Shown here one piece after another: positions 7,535 through 14,324 of a stretch of 21,443 nucleotides of DNA. The position numbers were made by a program, and so were the translations under genes. Location of the stretch: NCBI GenBank assembly GCA_902767235.1, contig CACXGR010000188.1:1-21443 (forward strand). Direction: 5' to 3'. Below the pieces are notes generated by a model. That model ran no database searches. It saw only the letters and a list, made by a program, of their open reading frames with translations, and had not been told where the DNA came from. Origin of the DNA: an uncultured Lachnospiraceae bacterium (lineage in GTDB: Bacteria > Bacillota > Clostridia > Lachnospirales > Lachnospiraceae). Numbering within the stretch: position 1 is the stretch's first letter; every line of letters starts with the position of its first letter.

Positions 7535-10150
7535 TCACGGATTTGCGGGCACTGCTTCGCCGCCCTCTCCGGATCCGCCTTCGCTTCCTCCTCCGGACTC
7601 GCTTCCGCCTCCGGACTCGCTTCCACCGCCGGACTCGCTTCCGCCTCCGGACTCGCTTCCACCGCCGGACTCGCTTCCGCCTCCGGACTCACTGCCGCCG
7701 GACTCGCCTCCGCCGCCGGACTCGCTTCCGCCTCCGGACTCACTGCCGCCGCCGGACTCACTGCCGCCGCCGGACTCACTGCCGCCGGACTCGCTTCCGC
7801 CTCCGGATTCACTGCCGCCGCCGCTGCTTCCGCCTCCGGTATCGCTTCCGCCGCCGCTGCTGCTTCCACCTCCGGTATCGCTTCCGCCGCCGCTGCTGCT
7901 TCCGCCTCCGGTATCGCTTCCGCCGCCCTGATCTTCATCCGGATGTGTCACTATTGTTTCGTTTCCGCCGGTATCTTCTTCCTCCACGGCCGGCGTTTTA
8001 TCCTTCTCTGCTTTGTCGTTCTTTTTCTTCTCTTCTTTTTCTTCCTTCTTATCCGACGAATCATCATCATCATCATCATACCAGTCATCATCGTCGTCAT
8101 AATCCTGGTCTTTGAGCGCCCGCTTTTCCTTCGCGCGGTCGTAGTCCTTAAACTCAACCGGTTCCAGATCCTCATGAATGGCATTCATGAAGTTTTTCCA
8201 GATCCTCCCGGGCCATGCGGCGCCCTGAAGATTTCTCACGCTCTCCGGCGTATCACATCCTACCCAGACTGCGGTCGTATAGTAATGGGTAAATCCGCAG
8301 AACCATCCGTCTTTGGCTTCATCCGTCGTACCGGTCTTGCCGGCGCAGGGCATGCCGTTGTTGAGTCTGAGACCTCTGCCGGTGCCCCATCCTTCTTCCA
8401 TTACGCCCTGCAGTACACTGACCATTTCTCTGGCTGCATTCTGGTCATAGATCTTGGAGCTTCTGGAATCATAGGTATAGATCTCTTCATCCTTGTAATC
8501 CACGATCCTGGCGATGCAGGATGGCGTACGGTATTTTCCGTCATTTTCCAGCGTGCTGTATCCGGCCGCCATTTCCACCGTCTCCACGCCATAGGTGAAG
8601 CCGCCCAGCGCCGTAGCGAGCACTTCATCCGAATCTACGATCTTGGAAAAATGCATAGCTTTGAGCTTGGAAAGGCCGAACTTAGGGGTAATGTCCTCAT
8701 AGATCTGCCACGCCACTGTATTCAGAGATCTCTGCACCGCTTCCTTGAGCTCGAGTTCTCCCATGTAGGAGTTGTCGAAGTTCTTGGGACCGTCTTCGAT
8801 CTCCTGATCGTCTACGATCGTTCCCGGATAATACCCTTTTTCAAAGGAAGGCGCATATACGACCAGCGGCTTGATCGAACTGCCGGGCTGTCTGTGGCTC
8901 TGGAAAGCGCGGTTCAGCGTCAGGCCCGCGTCGATATCCTGGGATCTTCCGCCGACCATTGCGATGACCTGGCCTGTTTCGTTGTCGATACAGACCGCCG
9001 AGCCCTGCATTTTATACTTGCCGTCATCCGCCGTATCGGTGAATTCCGATAGTTCCTCATCGACGTAATACTGCAACTCTTCCTGCTTATCCATATCAAA
9101 GGTCGTGTAGATCTTGTAGCCGCCCTTGTAAAGCTTGGCGAGGCAGGCATCGTACAGTTCATTATATACTTTCTCATAAGCTTCCCGCTCTTCGTCGCTG
9201 GCAAAATCATATCGGAATGTAAAATCCGGATCTTCGATCTGCATGAGGACTTCCGTAGCACACTTATAAGTATAGGTGAGAATATAGGTATTCTCGTTGA
9301 GCGCCGATCTGGTATTGCCGGACAGATCAAGCACGATCTGCTGGTTCACGGCATCGTCATGCTCCTGCTGTGTGATCACGCCGTCTTCCAGCATGTTTCT
9401 GAGGATCAGGTCTCTTCTCTCGATCGTGTGCTCAGGGTAGACCAGCGGGTCATAGTAAGTGGGACTGTTGGGGATCGCACACAGATAAGCGACCTGAGAC
9501 AGATTCAGCTGATCAGGCGTTTTGTTAAAATATCCCTCACACGCGGAAGCGATCCCGTAGTAACCGTTCATGAAATAGATATTGTTCAAATAGAATTCCA
9601 TGATCTGGTTCTTGGTATACTTCTTCTCAAGATCCCAGGCAATAAAGATCTCTTCCACCTTGCGCTCCCAGGTTCTCCCGTTGTTCAGGAAGATACCTCT
9701 GGCGAGCTGCATGGTGATCGTACTTCCGCCCTGCGTGATCTCGCGCTTGGTCAGCGTTGATTTTACGGCGCGTGCGATCGCCTTGTAGTCCACGCCGCCG
9801 TGTTTGTAGAAATTCTTGTCCTCGATGCTGATCATCGCTTTCTGGAAAACATCGGGTATCTGCTCGATCGTCAGGTAGTTGGAATCCTTTTCAGGCAGCG
9901 TCTCCGTGATCAGCGTGCCGTTTGCGGCATAGATCTCGCCTGTCTGCGAAGGCACGAAGGTTTCCTTCGTGGATTCGTTCACCAGCCGGTCCGCCTCATC
10001 CTTCATCGCTTTTACTCTTCCGTAGTATCCGCTGAAATAGAATGCGGCCAGCACTGCCAGGATGCCCGTGAGCATGAGCAGCAAAAGCACTTTCAAAAAG
10101 ATCAGAAACGGATTTCTTTTCTTTTTTGCATTACTTCTTTTTTTAGCCAT
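7535..10150 (-). CDS. Class A penicillin-binding protein (PBP1A type) with Gly/Ser/Glu repeat tail
   Basis: 871-residue bifunctional cell-wall enzyme that polymerises glycan strands and cross-links peptides at the outer membrane face. A basic cytoplasmic end and one transmembrane helix (about 14-40) lead to the GT51 glycosyltransferase domain, with catalytic Glu110 in SIEDKNFYKHGG and the QGGSTITMQLAR motif (140-151). The transpeptidase domain has SSIK (424-427), SLN (475-477) and KTGT (605-608), so both activities look intact. After about residue 665 come a poly-Asp stretch (684-697), a Lys/Glu-rich stretch and then about 120 residues of GGGSESGGGS-type repeats ending in AVPANP. SD GGAGG is 6-7 bases ahead of ATG. 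The -10-like TATAAT at 10185-10190 may be its promoter. The tail is long compared with most relatives and is probably exposed outside the cell. Confidence 0.95.
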   Translation of the reverse strand: MAKKRSNAKKKRNPFLIFLKVLLLLMLTGILAVLAAFYFSGYYGRVKAMKDEADRLVNESTKETFVPSQTGEIYAANGTLITETLPEKDSNYLTIEQIPDVFQKAMISIEDKNFYKHGGVDYKAIARAVKSTLTKREITQGGSTITMQLARGIFLNNGRTWERKVEEIFIAWDLEKKYTKNQIMEFYLNNIYFMNGYYGIASACEGYFNKTPDQLNLSQVAYLCAIPNSPTYYDPLVYPEHTIERRDLILRNMLEDGVITQQEHDDAVNQQIVLDLSGNTRSALNENTYILTYTYKCATEVLMQIEDPDFTFRYDFASDEEREAYEKVYNELYDACLAKLYKGGYKIYTTFDMDKQEELQYYVDEELSEFTDTADDGKYKMQGSAVCIDNETGQVIAMVGGRSQDIDAGLTLNRAFQSHRQPGSSIKPLVVYAPSFEKGYYPGTIVDDQEIEDGPKNFDNSYMGELELKEAVQRSLNTVAWQIYEDITPKFGLSKLKAMHFSKIVDSDEVLATALGGFTYGVETVEMAAGYSTLENDGKYRTPSCIARIVDYKDEEIYTYDSRSSKIYDQNAAREMVSVLQGVMEEGWGTGRGLRLNNGMPCAGKTGTTDEAKDGWFCGFTHYYTTAVWVGCDTPESVRNLQGAAWPGRIWKNFMNAIHEDLEPVEFKDYDRAKEKRALKDQDYDDDDDWYDDDDDDSSDKKEEKEEKKKNDKAEKDKTPAVEEEDTGGNETIVTHPDEDQGGGSDTGGGSSSGGGSDTGGGSSSGGGSDTGGGSSGGGSESGGGSESGGSESGGGSESGGGSESGGGSESGGGGESGGSESGGGSESGGGSESGGGSESGGGSESGGGSESGGGSEGGSGEGGEAVPANP
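7562..7927. repeat. Degenerate tandem repeat encoding the Gly/Ser/Glu tail of the PBP
   Basis: Blocks of 12-18 bases such as cgcttccgcctccggactcg recur many times with small changes (cgcttccaccgccggactcg, cactgccgccgccggactca). They encode GGGSE, GGSE and GGGSD/TGGGSS units. All length steps are multiples of three, so the frame is kept. Such arrays commonly vary in length between strains by replication slippage. Confidence 0.92.
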
Positions 10151-10184
10151 CGCTTCCTCCGGTCTATATAGAAAATATTACAAA

Positions 10185-10190
10185 ATTATA
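10185..10190 (-). promoter_or_regulatory. Possible -10 box for the penicillin-binding protein gene
   Basis: A perfect TATAAT on the minus strand lies 35 bases ahead of the ATG at 10150 in AT-rich DNA. No good -35 hexamer is at 16-18 bases; the best is TTGGAA at 20. No clear terminator follows malQ, so read-through from malQ is also possible. Confidence 0.4.
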
Positions 10191-10248
10191 CTATCACTCT
10201 TAACTGAATATTCCAACATGAAGCTGAAAGAAGCGGTTTCTTTACGGC

Positions 10249-11793
10249 TCATTTTTTCTCTTTCTTTTCCGTTTTGGGGATCCTTCCGTACAGCCTGGCC
10301 AGCTTATAAATGCTGCCGCTCAGTTCCGGGGAGAGGAAATGCGGCTTCAGCCTCCACTTCCAGTTCTCTCCGAGCGTGCCGGGATGGTTGATCCTGGCTT
10401 CTTTTCCTTTCACGAGATAATCCTGCAGCGGTATGATGCACAGGTCCGCTACCGAGCGGTAAGCTTCCCGGATCATATCCCATACGAATGTCCCGTAGTC
10501 TGTGTTCTCAGAATGAATATATCTTCTTGCGAGGTCCCTGTCGTGATCGCTGATCTCTTCGATCCAGGCGCGTGTGGTCGTGTTGTCATGCGTGCCGGTA
10601 TAAACGACGCAGTTGGGAATATGGTTATAAGGAAGATAATAGCTGTACTCCGTCCAGTCAAACGCGTACTGCAGCACTTTCATCCCGGGATATCCGGCGT
10701 CCTTAAGAAGTTTCTCCGTCACCGGCGTCAGTGTTCCCAGATCTTCCGCAATGATCGGCACATCGCCCAGCTCCTCCTTCAGTTTTTTGAAGAAATCCAT
10801 TCCGGGGCCCTTGCAGATCTTTCCCTTCTCCGCCGTCTCATCGCCATAAGGGACTGCGTAATACTCGGCAAATCCGTTGAAGTGGTCGATGCGGAGCACA
10901 TCGTAGAACTCCATATTCCTGGCGATCCTGTTGACCCACCATGCATACCCGTTCTTTTTGAGCGCCTTCCAGTCATAGAGCGGATTGCCCCAGAGCTGTC
11001 CTGTCTTTGAGAAAGCGTCCGGCGCACATCCGGCCACATCGATCGGATCTCCGTTCTTGTCAAAGCGGAAGATCTCCTTGTGCGCCCAGGCTGCCGCACT
11101 GTCCATCGCGACGTAGAACGGGATGTCGCCGATGATGCTGATCCCTTTTTCCCGTGCATATTTGTGGAGTTTGTCCCAGTGTCTCTCAAATTCATACTGC
11201 TGGAAGAAGTAAAAGCCCATCTCATCGGAGAGTTCTTTCTCCGCCTTGGCGAGAGCCTGCGGGTCACGCATCTTCAGTCCCGTCTCCCAGGTCTGCCAGC
11301 TCTTACCCTGCTCCCGCTGCTTGATCGACATGAATAGTGCGTAGTCGCGCAGCCAATAGGACTCTTTTTTCAGAAATGCTCTGTATTCACCTGCCTGGCT
11401 TGAAGCGCCGTTCTGTATCCGTCCGCTGATGCTGTCCTTGAATCTGTCATATGCCTTGCGCAGGATCGGGTAGCGATTTTCATACATTGCGCCGTAGTCC
11501 ACGGACTCCTCATCGGATCCGAACCAGACAGACTCGCATTCCTGCCAGGTCAAAAGACCGTCGCCGATCAGCTGCTCCAGATCGATAAAGTAGGGATTCC
11601 CCGCAAAAGAGGAGACCGACTGATAAGGACTGTCGCCGAACCCTGTCTGGCAAAACGGCAGCACCTGCCACATGCTCTGTCCCGACTCCTTGAGAAAATC
11701 AATGAAGGCATAGGCTTCTCTGTCAAAACATCCGATCCCGAAACGCGAAGGCAGCGAGAATACGGGCATAAGAATACCGCACTGTCTTTTCAT
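10249..11793 (-). CDS. malQ: 4-alpha-glucanotransferase (amylomaltase, GH77)
   Basis: 514 residues, the normal length for bacterial amylomaltase. It transfers alpha-1,4-glucan segments between maltodextrins in the cytoplasm, serving maltose or glycogen use. The N-terminus has the family's GILMPVFSLPSRFGIG and the substrate-contacting SPYQ..S.FAGNPYFID. Catalytic residues are all visible: nucleophile Asp303 in LRIDHFNG, acid/base Glu350 in IIAEDLGT, and the transition-state Asp403 in GTHDNTTT. The protein ends in a short Lys/Glu tail. The ribosome binding site (AAAGGG) is moderate. No other glycogen or maltose gene is nearby, so it appears as a single gene between an esterase-like gene and a PBP. 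Its 5' region carries a strong promoter followed by a terminator-like hairpin. Confidence 0.95.
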   Translation of the reverse strand: MKRQCGILMPVFSLPSRFGIGCFDREAYAFIDFLKESGQSMWQVLPFCQTGFGDSPYQSVSSFAGNPYFIDLEQLIGDGLLTWQECESVWFGSDEESVDYGAMYENRYPILRKAYDRFKDSISGRIQNGASSQAGEYRAFLKKESYWLRDYALFMSIKQREQGKSWQTWETGLKMRDPQALAKAEKELSDEMGFYFFQQYEFERHWDKLHKYAREKGISIIGDIPFYVAMDSAAAWAHKEIFRFDKNGDPIDVAGCAPDAFSKTGQLWGNPLYDWKALKKNGYAWWVNRIARNMEFYDVLRIDHFNGFAEYYAVPYGDETAEKGKICKGPGMDFFKKLKEELGDVPIIAEDLGTLTPVTEKLLKDAGYPGMKVLQYAFDWTEYSYYLPYNHIPNCVVYTGTHDNTTTRAWIEEISDHDRDLARRYIHSENTDYGTFVWDMIREAYRSVADLCIIPLQDYLVKGKEARINHPGTLGENWKWRLKPHFLSPELSGSIYKLARLYGRIPKTEKKEKK

Positions 11794-11835
11794 AATGAAT
11801 GTACCCTTTCTTTATATAGATATATATGAAACCAT

Positions 11836-11864
11836 AAAAAAGACTGTGAAATCTCTTCACAGCC
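11836..11864 (-). terminator. Intrinsic terminator between the esterase-like gene and malQ
   Basis: The minus strand reads GGCTGTGAA, a 5-base loop (GAGAT), TTCACAGTC and then TTTTTT. This is a strong hairpin with a U-tract. It ends the transcript of the esterase-like gene, whose stop codon is at 11968. It also lies just downstream of a promoter that points at malQ. Confidence 0.85.
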
Positions 11865-11883
11865 TTTGCGGATTCACATATGC

Positions 11884-11912
11884 AGTATACTTGTCAAATT
11901 GCGTTTCGTCAA
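11884..11912 (-). promoter_or_regulatory. Strong promoter upstream of the malQ leader terminator
   Basis: On the minus strand TTGACG (11907-11912) and TATACT (11884-11889) are separated by exactly 17 bases. Transcription would begin near 11877 and meet the hairpin at 11864 after about a dozen bases. It may serve malQ by read-through or make a very short RNA. Confidence 0.55.
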
Positions 11913-11967
11913 TCTCAGCCGGGCAAAGTATGCCCTCCTGCAGGTCGTTTCTAAAAGCCCTGTCTGT

Positions 11968-12732
11968 TTAAGTCTGGTTGATAAAAGCGTGATGATCCAA
12001 GAGAGACGGGATATAATACTCCAGCTGATGTCTCCACCAGTGCCAGTCATGACTGACATCATCTCCCCAGTAGGAGGTCACCGCAGAGATTCTTTTTTTT
12101 CGCATGATCCTGGCGAGATTTCCCAGTGTTCTCAAGCACTCATCCTCCCATGCGCCCCGGCCGCAGCAGAACACCATGGGATTGTTATTATATTTCCGGA
12201 TCCAGGGATGGTCTTCCGGCATATTGTTCAGAAAGCACTCCACAGAATTGTTATAGAGCGTGCTGTCCATCCACCCGTGATAATAATAGGAAGAGTCGTA
12301 GATCCCCGAAAGTGCCACCAGCCCGCTGAAAAGCTCAGGTCTTCTGAAGTACACGATCGCCGCATGTGTCGCACCCATATCGACCCCCATGACAACAGGA
12401 TGCTTCTTCGGCTGTATCTTCTCCTGCATAAAGGGGATCACTTCATCGACGAGATACTTGTAATAGCTCTCCTGTCTGGCGCTTCTCCAGGTATTGATCC
12501 CGTCTGCACAGTACCAGCTCTCATTATCTACCGTATCAACACAGAAGAGCTGCATCTTCCCGTTCTCGATAAAATGGCTGAGCGTTCTTACGGCTCCGAA
12601 GTCCTCATAGTTGGTGCAGGGCGCACATTGTGTGGGAAAGGCCAGGAAGGGGACCCCGCCGTGCCCGTAAGAGACGATCTTCATTTCTTTGTCAAGATTG
12701 CTGCTGTCAATTGTGTATTCATGTTTTTCCAT
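11968..12732 (-). CDS. Esterase-family alpha/beta hydrolase-like protein with Asp at the nucleophile position
   Basis: 254 residues, cytoplasmic, no signal peptide. The overall pattern follows a Firmicute esterase family (esterase D-like fold): SYGHGGVPFLAFPTQ near the start, FCVDTVDNESWY, an EVIPFMQ segment, then the nucleophile elbow and the C-terminal SHDWHWWRHQLEYYIP with the probable catalytic His. The elbow, normally G-x-S-M-G-G, here reads GVDMGATHAA: codon GAT (Asp118) replaces the Ser codon. The rest of the gene is intact, so this is a substitution in an otherwise conserved protein rather than decay. It may be a binding protein or a changed enzyme. I start at ATG 12732 because AGGAG lies 8 bases upstream of it but only 2 from the ATG at 12738. 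It follows rubrerythrin by about 100 bases with a hairpin between. Confidence 0.82.
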   Translation of the reverse strand: MEKHEYTIDSSNLDKEMKIVSYGHGGVPFLAFPTQCAPCTNYEDFGAVRTLSHFIENGKMQLFCVDTVDNESWYCADGINTWRSARQESYYKYLVDEVIPFMQEKIQPKKHPVVMGVDMGATHAAIVYFRRPELFSGLVALSGIYDSSYYYHGWMDSTLYNNSVECFLNNMPEDHPWIRKYNNNPMVFCCGRGAWEDECLRTLGNLARIMRKKRISAVTSYWGDDVSHDWHWWRHQLEYYIPSLLDHHAFINQT

Positions 12733-12759
12733 TTGCATATCTCCTGAAGAAATGCGTAA

Positions 12760-12786
12760 GGAGGATCGCCCCTAAGGCAATCCTCC
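12760..12786 (-). other. Hairpin between rubrerythrin and the esterase-like gene
   Basis: The minus-strand RNA pairs GGAGGAUUGCC with GGCGAUCCUCC around a 5-base loop, 11 pairs including one G-U. It is followed by TTACGCATTTC, not a clear U-tract, and ends 27 bases before the esterase start. It could be a weak terminator after rubrerythrin or a processing or stability element in a shared transcript. Confidence 0.6.
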
Positions 12787-12834
12787 AATCCGTACAGCTG
12801 TAATCGTCTGTCCTTCCGAACAGGCCCTCTCCGA

Positions 12835-13395
12835 TCAATAATTCTCGGCGCGAAGCTCAAAGTAAGCCTGCGGATGATCGCATACAGGACATACATCCGG
12901 AGCAGCGGGGCCGATCACGATGTGACCGCAGTTGCCGCACTCCCATACGCGGTCTCCGTCCTTGGAGAATACAAGTCCGCCTTCGATGTTCGCGATCAGC
13001 TTGCGATATCTCGCCTCGTGCTCTTTCTCGATGGCTGCCACCATCTCAAAGAGGTTGGCGATCTCTGCAAAGCCCTCTTCTCTTGCGGTCTTGGCAAATC
13101 CGGGATACATCTCCTGCCACTCGTACTGTTCTCCGTCTGCCGCGATCTCAAGATTGTCCTTGGTGCCGTGCACGCCCTCGAGGATCTTGTACCAGATCTT
13201 GGCGTGTTCTTTCTCATTGGCAGCTGTCTCCTCGAAGATCTTGGCGATCTGGACATAGCCGTCCTTTTTCGCCTTGGCTGCAAAATATGTATACTTGTTG
13301 CGTGCCTGGGACTCTCCGGAAAAAGCTTCCATCAGATTATCAAATGTCTTTGTTCCGATCAGGTTTTTACCCATGTTTGCATAGATATCTGCCAC
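12835..13395 (-). CDS. rbr: Rubrerythrin
   Basis: 186 residues; a cytoplasmic NADH-linked peroxidase of anaerobes that removes hydrogen peroxide. The N-terminal ferritin-like di-iron domain shows SGESQARNKY (Glu28), EKEH (61-64) and a second EKEH (123-126), which supply the iron ligands. The C-terminal rubredoxin-like domain has two Cys pairs, CGNC (153-156) and CPVC (169-172), for an Fe(SCys)4 centre. Length and domain order are standard. The start is a GTG at 13395, with AGGAGGT about 7 bases upstream; the internal Met8, where many relatives begin, has no ribosome binding site of its own. A 16-bp palindrome covers its -10 box, so it is probably under specific repression. The esterase-like gene follows. 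Confidence 0.97.
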   Translation of the reverse strand: MADIYANMGKNLIGTKTFDNLMEAFSGESQARNKYTYFAAKAKKDGYVQIAKIFEETAANEKEHAKIWYKILEGVHGTKDNLEIAADGEQYEWQEMYPGFAKTAREEGFAEIANLFEMVAAIEKEHEARYRKLIANIEGGLVFSKDGDRVWECGNCGHIVIGPAAPDVCPVCDHPQAYFELRAENY

Positions 13396-13432
13396 TGTAT
13401 TGACCTCCTCTTAATGAAATTACATCTGTTAC

Positions 13433-13448
13433 TGGTAATATTTTACCA
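13433..13448. promoter_or_regulatory. Palindromic operator candidate over the rubrerythrin promoter
   Basis: TGGTAA and TTACCA form perfect 6-base arms around TATT, covering the -10 box. The layout (short arms, 4-base centre) resembles a Rex site (TTGTTAA-N4-TTAACAA) but the third inner position differs in both arms. It does not match the PerR box. Function is inferred from position only. Confidence 0.45.
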
Positions 13449-13466
13449 CAATGCAGGTAAGATCAA
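13440..13466 (-). promoter_or_regulatory. Promoter of rubrerythrin
   Basis: The minus strand has -10 TAAAAT (13440-13445) and -35 TTGATC (13461-13466) with a short 15-base spacer (16 if GTTGAT is taken). The leader to the GTG start is about 38 bases. Confidence 0.5.
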
Positions 13467-13554
13467 CACTATTTTTGTGAATTATGCAAATATTTAATAT
13501 CTTTTTTATTTTTGCTGCCTCCGGCACCGGATCATAAGCCGTCTCTTGCTCCTC

Positions 13555-14190
13555 TCAGCTCGTCCTCCACAGCCTCGCCAGCAGGCATCCGAGAATGGCG
13601 CCGATCATACAGCCCAAAGTGTTGTTGATGATATCGTCGACCTGAAAGTACCCGATGCTCCAGTGAAGCTGGGCGTATTCCGTCGCGCAGCTGCAGAGGA
13701 AACCTACTGCCGTGCAGGCTGCCACGCTGTAGCGCATAGGTTTGATCACAAAGGGGAGCAGGTACCCCATCGGGATATAGAGCAGGATGTTCAGGAAGAC
13801 TTCCTTGGCTGCCGTGTAGTTATTGATGTGGACATGCTCCATCGTACTCGAAACGCCCTGGGGCAGCATGCGCAGCGTATCAAAAAGACTGTAGTCCAGA
13901 TAGAAAGCCTGCCTGTAGTTTCCGAAAGTGGGGAGCTTCTGCGCGTAGATCACATCCCGCCCCAGTATGGTAAAGCTCAGGTTGCCGAGAATATAGAAGG
14001 CAAAGACCGCCAGCGCCATTCCTCTCACCAGCGGTTTGCGGCGAAGTATACACAGGACAGCCGGCAGCATGACGATCATGACAAAGACCAGGATCAGGAT
14101 CGACTTCTCTTCATCGGTAAACAGTGACGGAAGCCTGTATTTGATCTCCCCGATCCATTCTGTAATTTTGAATATCCATTCAGAAAACAT
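13555..14190 (-). CDS. VanZ-like family membrane protein
   Basis: 211 residues with about five predicted membrane helices (near 30-48, 57-77, 125-145, 150-170 and 185-205). The VanZ-like core is visible: NILLYIPMGYLLP, then SCATEYAQL, then the C-terminal FQVDDIINNTLGCMIGAILG with the conserved Asp pair and Asn. The prototype VanZ gives low-level teicoplanin resistance, but most chromosomal family members have no known role. There are no van genes here, so resistance should not be assumed. The start is ATG 14190, with GGAGG just upstream; the in-frame TTG at 14202 overlaps that site and is unlikely. It lies between the surface protein and rubrerythrin genes and seems to have its own promoter. 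Confidence 0.88.
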   Translation of the reverse strand: MFSEWIFKITEWIGEIKYRLPSLFTDEEKSILILVFVMIVMLPAVLCILRRKPLVRGMALAVFAFYILGNLSFTILGRDVIYAQKLPTFGNYRQAFYLDYSLFDTLRMLPQGVSSTMEHVHINNYTAAKEVFLNILLYIPMGYLLPFVIKPMRYSVAACTAVGFLCSCATEYAQLHWSIGYFQVDDIINNTLGCMIGAILGCLLARLWRTS

Positions 14191-14241
14191 AGTAACCTCC
14201 AAGATTGCCTTACAGATATTATTCTTTTCTTCAGGACTTAA

Positions 14242-14270
14242 GTTTTACATTCAAAGAGCCTGTAAGTCAA
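14242..14270 (-). promoter_or_regulatory. Promoter of the VanZ-like gene, -35 box inside a terminator stem
   Basis: On the minus strand TTGACT (14265-14270) and TAAAAC (14242-14247) are 17 bases apart. The -35 box is formed by the loop and second arm of the upstream hairpin. The leader would be about 45 bases. Confidence 0.45.
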
Positions 14271-14284
14271 ATCGACTTACAGGC
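14258..14284 (-). terminator. Hairpin terminator after the surface protein gene
   Basis: Perfect 11-bp stem GCCTGTAAGTC / GACTTACAGGC with a 5-base loop, 41 bases after the stop codon. On the minus strand it is followed by TCTTTGAATG, a weak U-tract, so termination may be partial. Confidence 0.6.
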
Positions 14285-14324
14285 AAATTATTGACGAATA
14301 TCTTACTTTTTTCTGACTTTTGAT

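Noticed and set aside
7562..7927. CRISPR-like appearance of the regularly repeated DNA
   Set aside because: Repeats are short, contiguous, in frame and without unique spacers; they encode the PBP tail.
7461..9052. Plus-strand open frames rich in Pro, Ser, Leu and Arg opposite the penicillin-binding protein
   Set aside because: They are complements of the Gly/Ser/Glu repeat and adjoining coding DNA; low complexity, no start signals.
10230..10260. Terminator after malQ
   Set aside because: Only a 6-bp AAAGAA/TTCTTT stem can form and no U-tract follows on the minus strand.
13555..14190. Glycopeptide resistance locus
   Set aside because: VanZ-like proteins are common in Clostridia, and no vanHAX, vanRS or vanY gene is present in the window.
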